Source: Nemertoderma westbladi
Lineage: Eukaryota > Xenacoelomorpha > Nemertodermatida > Nemertodermatidae
Length of the DNA stretch: 64,000 nt
Assembly (NCBI GenBank): GCA_032718475.1
Contig: JAUCBJ010006218.1
Coordinates: 62,001-126,000, forward strand
Reading direction: 5' to 3'
The position numbers and the translations under genes are program-made. The notes below the pieces were generated by a model that saw nothing but the letters and a program-made list of their open reading frames with translations, did not search any database and was not told where the DNA came from. Below are positions 52,101 to 62,971 of the stretch, one piece after another. Each line of letters starts with the position of its first letter. Position 1 is the first letter of the stretch.

Positions 52101-55100
52101 ATGGTAAGAAAAGCTCGAAAGGGTAAGAAAGGCTCGAAAGGGCAAGAAAAGCTCGAGAGGGTAAGAAAAGCTCGAAAGGGTAAGAAAAGCTTGAAAGGGT
52201 AAGAAATGCTCGAAAGGGTAAGACATGCTCGAAATGGTAAGAAAAGCTCGAAAGGGTAAGAAAAGCTCGAAAGGGTAAGAAAAGCCCGAGATGGTAAGAA
52301 ATGCTCGAAAGGGTAAGAAAAGCTCGAAAAGGTAAGAAAAGCTCGAAAGGGCAAGAAAAGCTCGAGAGGGTAAGAAAAGCTCGAGTAGGGTAAGAAAAGC
52401 TCGAAAGGGTAAGAAAAGCTCGAAAGGGTAAGAAAAGCACGAAAGGGTAAGAAAAGCTCGAAAGGGTAAGAAAAGCTCGAAAGGGTAAGAAAAGCTCGAA
52501 AGGGTAAGAAAAGCTCGAAAGGGTAAGAAAAGCTCGAAAGGGTAAGAAAAGCTCGAAAGGGTAAGAAATGCTCGAAAGGGTAAGAAATGCTCGAAAGGGT
52601 AAGAAAGGCTCGAAAGGGTAAGAAAAGCTCGAGAGTGTAGGAAAAGCCCGAGATGGTAAGAAAAGCTCGAAAGGGTAAGAAATGCTCGAAAAGGTAAGAA
52701 AAGCTCGAAAGGGTAAGAAAAGCTCGAGAGGGTAAGAAAAGCTCGAAAGGGTAAGAAAAGCTCGAGTGTGTAAGAAAAGCCCGAGATGGTAAGTAAAGCT
52801 CGAAAGGGTAAGAAAGGCTCGAGAGTGTAAGAAAAGCCCGAGATGGTAAGAAAAGCTCAAAAGGGTAAGAAAAGCTCGAGAGGGTAAGAAAAGCTCGAAA
52901 GGGTAAGAAAAGCTCGAAAGGGTAAGAAAAGCTCGAAAGGGTACGAAAAGCTCGAAAGGGTAAGAAAAGCTTGAAAGGGTAAGAAAAGCTCGAAAGGGTA
53001 AGAAAAGCTCGAGTGTGTAAGAAAAGCCCGAGATGGTAAGAAAAGCTCGAAAGGGTAAGAAAGGCTCGAGAGCGTACGAAAAGCCCGAGATGGTAAGAAA
53101 AGCTCAAAAGGGTAAGAAAAGCTCGAAAAGGTAAGAAAAGCTCGAAAGGGTAAGAAAAGCTCGAGAGGGTAAGAAAAGCTCGAAAGGGTAAGAAAAGCTC
53201 GAAAGGGTAAGAAAAGCTCGAAAGGGTAAGAAAAGCTCGAAAAGGTAAGAAAAGCTCGAAAAGGTAAGAAAAGCTCGAAAGGGCAAGAAAAGCTCGAGAG
53301 GGTAAGAAAAGCTCGAAAGGGTAAGAAAAGCTCGAAAGGGTAAGTAAAGCTCGAAAGGGTAAGAAAAGCTCGAAAGGGTAGGAAAAGCCCGAGATGGTAA
53401 GAAAAGCTCGAAAGGGTAAGAAAAGCTTGAAAAGGTAAGAAAAGCTTGAAAGGGCAAGAAAAGCTCGAGAGGGTAAGAAAAGCTCGAAAGGGTAAGAAAA
53501 GCTCGAAAGGGTAAGAAATGCTCGAAAAGGTAAGAAATGCTCGAAAGGGTAAGAAAAGCTCGAAAGGGTAAGAAAAGCTCGAAAGGGCAAGAAAAGCTCG
53601 AGAGGGTAAGAAAAGCTCGAAAGGGTAAGAAAAGCTCGAAAGGGTAAGAAATGCTCGAAAAGGTAAGAAATGCTCGAAAGGGTAAGAAAAGCTCGAAAGG
53701 GTAAGAAAAGCTCGAAAGGGTAAGAAAAGCCCGAGATGGTAAGAAATGCTCGAAAGGGTAAGAAAAGCTCGAAAGGGTAAGAAAGGCTCGAGAGGGTAAG
53801 AAAAGCTTGAAAGGGTAAGAAAAGCTCGAAAGGCTAAGAAAAGCTCGAAAGGGTAAGAAAAGCTCGAAAGGGTAAGAAAAGCTCGAGAGTGTAGGAAAAG
53901 CCCGAGATGGTAAGAAAAGCTCGAAAAGGTAAGAAAAGCTCGAAAGGGTAAGAAAAGCACGAAAGGGTAAGAAAAGCTCGAAAGGGTAAGAAATGCTCGA
54001 AAGGGTAAGAAATGCTCGAAAGGGTAAGAAAGGCTCGAGAGGGTAGGAAAAGCCCGAGATGGTAAGAAAAGCTCGAAAGGGTAAGAAAAGCTCGAAAGGG
54101 TAAGAAGAGCTCGAAAGGGTAAGAAAAGCTCGAAAAGGTAAGAAAAGCTCGAAAAGGTAAGAAAAGCTCGAAAGGGTAAGAAAAGCTCGAAAGGGTAAGA
54201 AAAGCTCGAAAGGGTAAGAAATGCTCGAAAGGGTAAGAAAAGCTCGAGAGTGTAGGAAAAGCCCGAGATGGTAAGAAAATCTCGAAAGGGTAAGAAAAGC
54301 TCGAAAGGGTAAGAAAAGCGCGAAAGGGAAAGAAAAGCACGAAAGGGTAAGAAAAGCTCGAAAGGGTAAGAAAAGCGCGAAAGGGTAAGAAAAGCTCGAG
54401 AGGGTAAGAAAAGCTCGAAAGGGTAAGAAAAGCTCGAAAGGGTAAGAAAAGCTCGAAAGGGTACGAAAAGCTCGAAAGGGTAAGAAAAGCTCGAAAGGGT
54501 AAGAAAAGCTCGAAAGGGTAAGAAAAGCTCGAGTGTGTAAGAAAAGCCCGAGATGGTAAGAAAAGCTCGAAAGGGTAAGAAAGGCTCGAGAGCGTACGAA
54601 ATGCCCGAGATGGTAAGAAAAGCTCAAAAGGGTAAGAAAAGCTCGAAAAGGTAAGAAAAGCTCGAAAGGGTAAGAAAAGCTCGAGAGGGTAAGAAAAGCT
54701 TGAAAGGGTAAGAAAAGCTCGAAAGGGTAAGAAAAGCTCGAAAGGGTAAGAAAAGCCCGAGATGGTAAGAAAAGCTCGAAAGGTTAAGAAAAGCCCGAGA
54801 TGGTAAGAAAAGCTCGAAAGGGCAAGAAAAGCTCGAAGAGGTAAGAAAAGCTCGAAAACGTAAGAAAAGCTCGAAAGGGCAAGAAAAGCTCGAGAGGGTA
54901 AGAAAAGCTCGAAAGGGTAAGAAAAGCTCGAAAGGGTAAGAAAAGCTCGAAAGGGTAAGAAAAGCTCGAAAGGGTAAGAAAAGCCCGAGATGGTAAGAAA
55001 AGCTCGAAAGGGTAAGAAAAGCCCGAGATGGTAAGACAAACTCGAAAGGGTGAGAAAAGCTCGAAAAGGTAAGAAAAGCTCGAAAAGGTAAGAAAAGCTC

Positions 55101-58100
55101 GAAAGGGCAAGAAAAGCTCGAGAGGGTAAGAAAAGCTCGAAAGGGTAAGAAAAGCTCGAAAGGGTAAGAAAAGCTCGAAAGGGTAAGAAAAGCTCGAAAG
55201 GGTAAGAAAAGCCCGAGATGGTAAGAAAAGCTCGAAAGGGTAAGAAAAGCTCGAAAAGGTAAGAAAGGCTCGAAAGGGCAAGAAAAGCTCGAGAGGGTAA
55301 GAAAAGCTCGAAAGGGTAAGAAAAGCTTGAAAGGGTAAGAAATGCTCGAAAGGGTAAGACATGCTCGAAATGGTAAGAAAAGCTCGAAAGGGTAAGAAAA
55401 GCTCGAAAGGGTAAGAAAAGCCCGAGATGGTAAGAAATGCTCGAAAGGGTAAGAAAAGCTCGAAAAGGTAAGAAAAGCTCGAAAGGGCAAGAAAAGCTCG
55501 AGAGGGTAAGAAAAGCTCGAGTAGGGTAAGAAAAGCTCGAAAGGGTAAGAAAAGCTCGAAAGGGTAAGAAAAGCACGAAAGGGTAAGAAAAGCTCGAAAG
55601 GGTAAGAAAAGCTCGAAAGGGTAAGAAAAGCGCGAAAGGGAAAGAAAAGCACGAAAGGGTAAGAAAAGCTCGAAAGGGTAAGAAAAGCTCGAAAGGGTAA
55701 GAAATGCTCGAAAGGGTAAGAAATGCTCGAAAGGGTAAGAAAGGCTCGAGAGGGTAAGAAAAGCTCGAAAGGGTAAGAAAAGCTCGAAAGGGTAAGAAAT
55801 GCTCGAAAGGGTAAGAAAAGCTCGAGAGTGTAGGAAAAGCTCGAAAGGGTAAGAAAAGCTCGAAAGGGTAAGAAATGCTCGAAAGGGTAAGAAAAGCTCG
55901 AGAGTGTAGGAAAAGCCCGAGATGGTAAGAAAAGCTCGAAAGGGTAAGAAATGCTCGAAAAGGTAAGAAAAGCTCGAAAGGGTAAGAAAAGCTCGAGAGG
56001 GTAAGAAAAGCTCGAAAGGGTAAGAAAAGCTCGAGTGTGTAAGAAAAGCCCGAGATGGTAAGTAAAGCTCGAAAGGGTAAGAAAGGCTAGAGAGTGTAAG
56101 AAAAGCCCGAGATGGTAAGAAAAGCTCAAAAGGGTAAGAAAAGCTCGAGAGGGTAAGAAAAGCTCGAAAGGGTAAGAAAAGCTCGAAAGGGTAAGAAAAG
56201 CTCGAAAGGGTACGAAAAGCTCGAAAGGGTAAGAAAAGCTTGAAAGGGTAAGAAAAGCTCGAAAGGGTAAGAAAAGCTCGAGTGTGTAAGAAAAGCCCGA
56301 GATGGTAAGAAAAGCTCGAAAGGGTAAGAAAGGCTCGAGAGCGTACGAAAAGCCCGAGATGGTAAGAAAAGCTCAAAAGGGTAAGAAAAGCTCGAAAAGG
56401 TAAGAAAAGCTCGAAAGGGTAAGAAAAGCTCGAGAGGGTAAGAAAAGCTCGAAAGGGTAAGAAAAGCTCGAAAGGGTAAGAAAAGCTCGAAAGGGTAAGA
56501 AAAGTTCGAAAGGGTAAGAAAAGCTCGAAAGGGTAAGAAATGCTCGAAAGGGTAAGAAAAGCTCGAAAGGGTAAGAAAAGCTCGAAAGGGTAAGAAAGGC
56601 TCGAAAGGGTAAGAAATGCTCGAAAGGGTAAGAAAAGCTCGAAAGGGTAAGAAAAGCTCGAAAGGGTAAGAAAAGCTCGAAAGGGTAAGAAAAGCTCGAA
56701 AGGGTAAGAAAAGCTCGAAAGGGTAAGAAATGCTCGAAAGGGTAAGAAAAGCTCGAGAGTGTAAGAAAAGCCCGAGATGGTAAGAAAAGCTCGAGAAGGT
56801 AAGAAAACCTCGAGAGGGTAAGAAAGGCTCGAGAGGGTAAGAAAAGCTCGAAAGGGTAAGAAAAGCTCGAGAGGGTAAGAAAAGCTTGAGAGGGTAAGAA
56901 AAGCTTGAAAGGGTAAGAAAGGCTCGAGAGTGTAAGAAAAGCCCGAGATGGTAAGAAAAGCTCGAAAGGGTAAGAAAAGCTCGAAAAGGTAAGAAAAGCT
57001 CGAAAGGGTAAGAAATGCTCGAAAGGGTAAGAAAAGCTCGAAAGGGTAAGAAAAGCTCGAGAGGGTAAGAAAAGCTTGAGAGGGTAAGAAAGGCTTGAAA
57101 GGGTAAGAAAGGCTCGAGAGTGTAAGAAAAGCCCGAGATGGTAAGAAAAGCTCAAAAGGGTAAGAAAAGCTCGAAAAGGTAAGAAAAGCTCGAAAGGGTA
57201 AGAAAGGCTCGAGAGGGTAAGAAAAGCTCGAAAGGGTAAGAAAAGCTCGAGAGGGTAAGAAAAGCTCGAAAGGGTAAGAAAAGCTCGAGAGGGTAAGAAA
57301 AGCTCGAAAGGGTAAGAAAAGCTCGAAAGGGTAAGAAAGGCTCGAGATGGTAAGAAAAGCTCGAAAGGGTAAGAAAAGCTCGAAAGTGTAAGAAAAGCTC
57401 GAGAGGGTAAGAAAAACTCGAAAGGGTAAGAAAAGCTCGAAAGGGTAAGAAAAGCTCGAGAGGGTAAGAAAAGCTTGAGAGGGTAAAAAAAGCTTGAAAG
57501 GGTAAGAAAAGCTCGAAAGGGTAAGAAAAGTTCGAAAGGGTAAGAAAAGCTCGAGAGGGTAAGAAAAGCTCGAAAGGGTAAGAAAAGCTCGAAAGGGTAA
57601 GAAAGGCTCGAGATGGTAAGAAAAGCTCGAAATGGTAAGAAAAGCTCGAAAGTGTAAGAAAAGCTTGAGAGGGTAAGAAAAGCTTGAAAGGGTAAGAAAA
57701 GTTCGAAAGGGTAAGAAAAGCTCGAGAGGGTATGAATGGCTCGAAAGGGTAAGAAAAGCTCGAAAGGGTAAGAAAAGCTCGAGAGGGTAAGAAAAGCTTG
57801 AGAGGGTAAGAAAAGCTTGAAAGGGTAAGAAAGGCTCGAGAGTGTAAGAAAAGCCCGAGATGGTAAGAAAAGCTCGAAAGGGTAAGAAATGCTCGAAAGT
57901 GTAAGAAAAGCTCGAAAGGGTAAGAAAAGCTCGAGAGTGTAAGAAAAGCCCGAGATGGTAAGAAAAGCTCGAAAGGGTAAGAAAAGCTCGAGAGGGTAAG
58001 AAAAGCTCGAAAGAGTAATAAAAGCTCGAGATGGTAAGAAAAGCTCGAAAGGGTAAGAAATGTTCTTGAGTGTAAGAAAAGCCCGAGATGGTAAGAAAAG

Positions 58101-58368
58101 CTCGAAAGGGTAAGAAAAGCTCGAGAGGGTAAGAAAAGTTCGAAAGGGTAATAAAAGCTCGAGATGGTAAGAAGAGCTCGAAAGGGTAAGAAAAGCTCGA
58201 GAGGGTAAGAAAAGCTCGAAAGGGTAAGAAATGCTCGAAAGGGTAAGAAAAGCTCGAAAGGGTAAGAAAAGCTCGAGAGGGTAAGAAAAGCTCGAAGGGG
58301 TAAGAAAAGCTCGACAGGGTAAGAAAAGCTCGAGATGGTAAGAAAAGCTCGAGATGGTAAGAACACAT
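49191..58368 (+). repeat. 19-bp splice-donor minisatellite, second block
   Basis: The same unit as 44888-45733 continues for about 9.2 kb. Nearly every unit keeps GGTAAGA. Occasional 21-bp units (CGAGTAGGGTAAG at about 50634, 52383 and 55512) mark larger repeats. Because 19 is not a multiple of three and the complement has no stops, minus-strand frames of up to 1204 codons cycle through PFELFLPFRAFLTLSSFSY; they are not genes. The whole array lies in intron 3. Confidence 0.96.
49900..56400 (+). repeat. Higher-order repeat of about 1.52 kb within the minisatellite
   Basis: The rare variant CTCGAGAGCGTACGAAA starts at 51544, 53065, 54585 and 56334, spaced 1521, 1520 and 1749 bp. Another variant (CTCGAGAGTGTAGGAAAAGC, followed by an AAAAGG unit and a GCACG unit) is at 50841 and 53882, 3041 bp apart. 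1520 is exactly 80 units of 19 bp. The array therefore grew by copying blocks of about 80 units. Limits are approximate. Confidence 0.75.
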
Positions 58369-58684
58369 TGTATTTATTAAATGATTATCTCTATACATCT
58401 GTTAACAGTTCCTATGACTATACTTTTCTCTATACCTATAGTATATTAATTGTATTGATCTTACTTTTATAAAAAGGCGAAAAAAGTAAAATAATGAAAT
58501 AAGAAAATGTGAATATGTTTTAGATAAAATTTCGTAAATATATTAGTTTATGTCGTTAAGCGGCTCTCTACTTACGTAATAAATAATCGAGAACATTAAA
58601 TTATTTAACATTGAGTAAGGCAGCATCAGGAGTTGAAGAGTAAAATAATTACAATAGCAATAACTATTGAAGCAATATGGTAAA
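58369..58684. other. Intron 3 after the array
   Basis: This is AT-rich sequence without recognised features. Confidence 0.5.
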
Positions 58685-58925
58685 ATACTGCAGTTTAATT
58701 TATTTTGTAACACAGCTGTACTGCAGTATGTCAGTATGTTTTATTAAAGAATTTAGCAACAAAAAAGTACCAATTTAAGAATAAAATTACGTATTACATG
58801 GGAAACAACGTACATATCTTTTTTTCAATATTATCTCGACCCTTTATTAATTAACCTCGGTGACGATCGGTAAATAAAATGCCTCGAGAATAGTGAAAAA
58901 AAGTTTATACTCTTCCCATAAATTG
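58685..58925 (+). repeat. Dispersed AT-rich repeat, copy 2
   Basis: It shares an ordered series of blocks with 3465-3800 (TACTGCAGTTTAATT, GCAACAAAAAAGTA, CTCGACCCTTTATTAA, AATAGTGAAAAAAAG), with indels. Confidence 0.55.
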
Positions 58926-58994
58926 TCTATATTGTGATACGTACTTTTATATATCTCTCTATTTACTGTAGGAATGTGACATATATATTATGCT

Positions 58995-60212
58995 GTGCGG
59001 GTCGATTACGCAAAAAGTGGCCAAAATTGTGTCACACGTAATTTTGCCATTCCATGAGCCATAACTCAGCAGAAATAACCCAAACCATATAAACCTTGCA
59101 GAAAATAACCCAAACCATATAAACCTTGCAGAAAATAACCCAAACCATATAAACCTAGCAGAAAATAACCCAAACCATATAAACCTTGCAGAAAATAACC
59201 CAAACCATATAAACCTATATACATTTCTATAGAGCGACAGCGAATTTTCGCACATTTTTTGGCATTGGTTTTAAGCAATTTGACATATATTTTCCTTGGA
59301 TTACAAGCACGAAATGGACATATGATGCGATGTCCGATGCTAAGTTTTTGAGATACAAACGATCATAACCAAATGTCAGAAAGATATACTTCCAGTAAAC
59401 TATATATCAGCTAAAATCTTATTTCGTGATCTACAATCCAGTACTAGTCGTTACTGGGGTACACTTCTTTTTAGTTTTGTTTATTGAGGAATGAAAAATG
59501 ATACATGTTTGTTTTTATAAATTTTTTAGGTGTTGTAACGCTCGTTTTTGAAACATAACTTTTTATTGTGAAATGTGTTGGTTTCAAGGTAAGTATTTTC
59601 CGAAAGATAATTTTATTGGCTATCCATACGAATGAGCGCTAATCGATAAGCCCAGCAGAAATTATGCCCAAAAGTTTGCCAAGTAGTTTTTTAACGTCAT
59701 TGGAAATGTCCATCTTGTAACGCCCTTATTTTTGCTAACTTTTACTGTAACTTTTCTTCTACAAATCGGATTTACTTAATTTAAAGTTTTTTTATACCGT
59801 TTCTGAAGGCGCTATCTAATGATATACAAGGTCAAGCTTTCCCTTTAACCTAACGAGATTGCTAAGCATGTCCCCAATTGTCCTGCACGTAACGGTATGT
59901 AACGCATTGTAACGCTGTCTCACTTGTAAAGCATGCACAGAAAGATGTAACGCAAATAAACTGTCGTTACAGATGAGACATAACGCATGTTTAAACAAGG
60001 AAATTTATATAAGACAAAGCGTTACCGACGAGACATACGTTTTTCGTCCATAACTTTTTTACTATTGGTGGAAAAAATGAACCACTATGAAATTTGAAAT
60101 CAGCACGCAAAGGGCTTCCGAAATATGTATGATTTGATAGGGTTTGAGAAAACATTTTGTTTTAATATTTTAACCTGGAATTTGGCCATTTTTTGCGTAA
60201 TCGACCCTGCAC
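58995..60212. mobile_element. Non-autonomous element with about 28-bp inverted ends
   Basis: GTGCGGGTCGATTACGCAAA on the left is mirrored by TTTGCGTAATCGACCCTGCAC on the right, extending to TGGCCA on both sides. The 1.2-kb interior has a 30-bp tandem repeat and many GTAACG words but no ORF. No clear target duplication was found. Confidence 0.65.
59066..59217 (+). repeat. 30-bp tandem repeat, five copies
   Basis: Units contain AATAACCCAAACCATATAAA followed by CCTTGCAGAA. They are nearly identical, and translations such as GLYGLGYFL are repeat artefacts. Confidence 0.92.
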
Positions 60213-60245
60213 GATATCAATGAATAATAATAATAATAGTGGTAA

Positions 60246-60918
60246 GGGGCCATCCATAAAAGACGTCACGTTTTTTAAAGACATTCTTGACCCCCCCCCC
60301 CTTTGTCACAAATCGTCACGAAATGGTTAACCCGGCTAACGGGTTAGCTATGGACCGGCTGACGGCTAACGAAATGGCTAACCTCGGCCTCTTGCTTTCG
60401 CCGCGAGGACCAGCCAGTGCATAATCTTGTACTTTGGCAGCCTCATGGAGTGAATAAGCATGGTGGACAGCCCATGACTTTCTTGAGACGCATCTTAAAG
60501 GACACTGGTCTTGAAGATGCGGATGATCTAGCAAATGTCATGGGTGATAGGGAGTTGTGGCGGCGCAATTTTGTCGACAAGCCGGCACAGCATTTTTAAA
60601 AATGCAGCTGCAATGCAGCATGGCGATCCTAGTAGTAGTCGCAGGGGATTGATACTCAAAACGGGTTTTGGAACAACCGCTAACATGAAGGGATGTAAGA
60701 TTTTTAGTAAAACTTTCGATGCAAAGTAAAGATGACATTCTTTACAAACACGCTCTCTAATTTTACCAATTATGGAAGGGCAGTAGCGGTCGTAAGGTAA
60801 GATTTTAATAGTTATCATTGGAAGAGGTAATAGTTTAATAGTAAACACGCTGATAATATATTACCCCCCCCCCCCCCCCCCCCCTGTGTCCAGCGTGACG
60901 TCATTTATGGATGACCCC
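60246..60918. mobile_element. 673-bp MITE, PIF/Harbinger-like features
   Basis: The inverted ends are GGGGCCATCCATAAAAGACG and, on the right, CGTCATTTATGGATGACCCC. TAA flanks both sides (60243-60245 and 60919-60921). A 3-bp TWA duplication suits PIF/Harbinger. Poly-C runs lie inside each end (60291-60302 and 60865-60884), and an RTE fragment sits within it. Confidence 0.72.
60390..60640 (+). mobile_element. RTE-like LINE 3' fragment (copy G)
   Basis: Only the last part of the ORF (from CFRREDQPVHNLV to DKPAQHF) and the (TAG)n tail remain, inside the MITE. I could not identify a target duplication. Confidence 0.85.
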
Positions 60919-60921
60919 TAA

Positions 60922-61308
60922 TTCTAATAATATAATACAAATATTATGGAGTATCTCCTGCACAACGAATAGATGTTATTATTATTTTTTTATCACATTT
61001 TATCATTTATTACATTTTATCCAAATTTGCTTTACAGTTGTCACCATAATTTATTTTTTAGAGTAGCATTGATATCTGCAGGCTAGACCCTTCTTGCTCG
61101 CCACCTCTGCAATAACTTATTATTATTGTAATACTATGTATAGATTGATCTCGTATATTCCTTTCGTATTTAGTCTAGTAATTCTGTATCATAAATAATT
61201 ATTAAAAGATATTATTGTTTAATAAGTAATTAAACAATAATGAAATAATTACATTAAAATATAAATAATTGTATATAATTAATGTATCATGTTGTTCTCT
61301 GTGTGTAG
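60922..61308. other. Intron 3, last part
   Basis: AT-rich sequence ends in TTGTTCTCTGTGTGTAG, the acceptor of exon 4. Confidence 0.5.
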
Positions 61309-61432
61309 GGCTGCCGTACTTCATCCACAAAGGAGTTTATAAACTCTCATATATTCTACACGAGGAATCTTCTAAGGAAAATATTAAAGGTGACGACCGA
61401 AAGACTCCGAAACTGTCGCTAGACAATATAAG
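61309..61432 (+). CDS. Anoctamin/TMEM16-like gene, exon 4
   Basis: The acceptor is CTCTGTGTGTAG. Two bases complete a Gly codon with the last base of exon 3, then LPYFIHKGVYKLSYILHEES and SKENIKGDDRKTPKLSLDNI follow. 'Gly-Leu-Pro-Tyr-x-Ile ... Gly-Val-Tyr ... x-Leu-His' is the end of the anoctamin cytoplasmic domain, before the segment that leads to the first membrane helix. The donor is AAG/GTAATT at 61433 (phase 2). The next exon is not found in the remaining 2.5 kb. Confidence 0.7.
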
Positions 61433-61552
61433 GTAATTTATGAAGTAACAAGTACGTTTATATATTTTATTCGAAAATTAACAATTTGTTAAACTATTAT
61501 ACTACAACAGCAACTGATGTTGAATTTCTAGCTATTTCGGGGTTTATTGGTT

Positions 61553-61700
61553 CCTACAACCGCCTTACTGTGGAGTACATTCTACTTCCTACAACCGCCT
61601 TACTGTGGAGTACATTCTACTTCCTACAACCGCCTTACTGTGGAGTTCATTCTACTTCCTACAACCGCCTTACTGTGGAGTTCATTCTACTTCCTACTGC
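61553..61700 (+). repeat. 35-bp tandem repeat, four copies
   Basis: Units read TACAACCGCCTTACTGTGGA then GTACATTCTACTTCC, with the last truncated. It is in the presumed intron after exon 4. Confidence 0.92.
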
Positions 61701-61715
61701 CTTACTGTAGTGTCT

Positions 61716-62464
61716 TCAATGTGTCTTAAATGTGGTGTTTGTTGGTATCAATTTATATTCTTCCATTGGGTCTAAAAGTAAGTACCCATTTCTGTTAGAA
61801 CTGGTGTTATAGGTGTAACCCTTGATGTCTTCTGGGCCAATTTGCGCATTCAGGTCACCAGCAATGACTTTAACATTGTGTTTCGGAATGTCCTTTATAA
61901 CTCCAGTCAGATCTTCATAAAACTTGACTGCTTGTTCTGGCTCTGAGGCATTGGCTGGACTGTAGCAACATATAACTGTTGCCTTGGGATTCCCATCAAA
62001 TGTTGCGATCATAATAACCCTGGAATTTATAGAGTCGATGTTGTTAGGGTCTTAAGTGCAAATAGGCTTAGCAGAATTCCTACTCCACAAATTGTTGCAT
62101 TGGCCGAGGTTCTTACTGCTGAGCTTGCTACTAACGTCCATCTATTTCCAATGTCATTGTACTTCATGGTAGTGTCTCCATGACAAATCCGATGTTCTTG
62201 GATGCAGATGATGTCGATGTTATATTCCATTGCCAGAGCGACCATGTTACCCTGTTTGCTATGTGCTTTCAGCGTGCGTGCGTTCATTGTAGCAATCTTT
62301 AGTGTCTTTTTACATTTCAACAGGTTGGTTCTTCTTTCTTCTCTGTCTTCTGTTCCAGTAGCCAATTTATCGACCCCAGCCTGGTGTACCACTGAGGGAC
62401 GCGGTCCTTGTTGACCCGGGCGACGACCGAGCCGGTATTTCTCCTGGAGGGTTCTCATACTCAT
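61716..62464 (-). pseudogene. APE endonuclease, broken frame
   Basis: The first frame (62464 to 62027) runs from MSMRTLQEKY to the strand after GVGILLS; the second (62012 to 61716) continues from MIATFDGNPKATV. A small indel near 62020 separates them. The catalytic Glu (QEHR) and Asp/Asn (GDLN) are present; the final SDH motif is lost with the 3' truncation. Confidence 0.72.
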
Positions 62465-62570
62465 ATCTTTCAGTTGCGGGGGTAAACCGCTTGTGGTCGC
62501 AACTCCTACTAGCGTCTTCGCAGTAGGTCGCCGTTGGTTGATTACCTTCCGCCGACCTTGTCAGCATGTC
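61716..62570 (-). mobile_element. RTE-like LINE endonuclease fragment, different family
   Basis: The minus strand encodes an APE endonuclease in two frames: LKIATMNARTLKAHSK, IICIQEHRICHGD, VICCYSPANASE and VKVIAGDLNAQIG. This is the N-terminal half of an RTE-type ORF. It is distinct from the (TAG)n family, and the RT part is absent. A 19-base word (GCCGTTGGTTGATTACCTT) occurs twice at its 5' edge (62529 and 62573). Confidence 0.78.
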
Positions 62571-62971
62571 TAGCCGTTGGTTGATTACCTTAATAATAAT
62601 AATAATATATATTTATTTATATAGCGCCAAATTTACATCATTTACGTACTCTAAGGCGCTGACAACACATAATACACAGTAATTAATAGTTCGTGACTGC
62701 AATGGCAATAGTTATGAGATAAAATCAACTAAATTAATGTAGTAATTAAAAACCAACAAAAAAAACATCATAAAATATAGTAAAAACAAACAATAAAAAC
62801 GATCATTGCAGATATTCCAATCTTACGGGTTAAGTTAATTAGTAATTAATGGCAATAGTTGTGAAATAAAATTATCCAATTAATTAATTAAAAAATGTCA
62901 GTCGTCCATAAAAACAAATAAATAATGTTTAGTTTAGATTTAACTTCATAGGCACAGCGTAATATAAGACA

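Noticed and set aside
49179-58398. Minus-strand open frames of up to 1204 codons coding Phe/Leu/Ser-rich 19-residue repeats
   Set aside because: They are a consequence of a stop-free 19-bp satellite read in three shifting frames. All three minus frames are open and code the same cycle, and codon bias, starts and domains are absent.
62529-62591. Duplicate word GCCGTTGGTTGATTACCTT as a target-site duplication
   Set aside because: The copies are only 44 bases apart with no insertion between them; it is more likely a small tandem duplication at the LINE edge.
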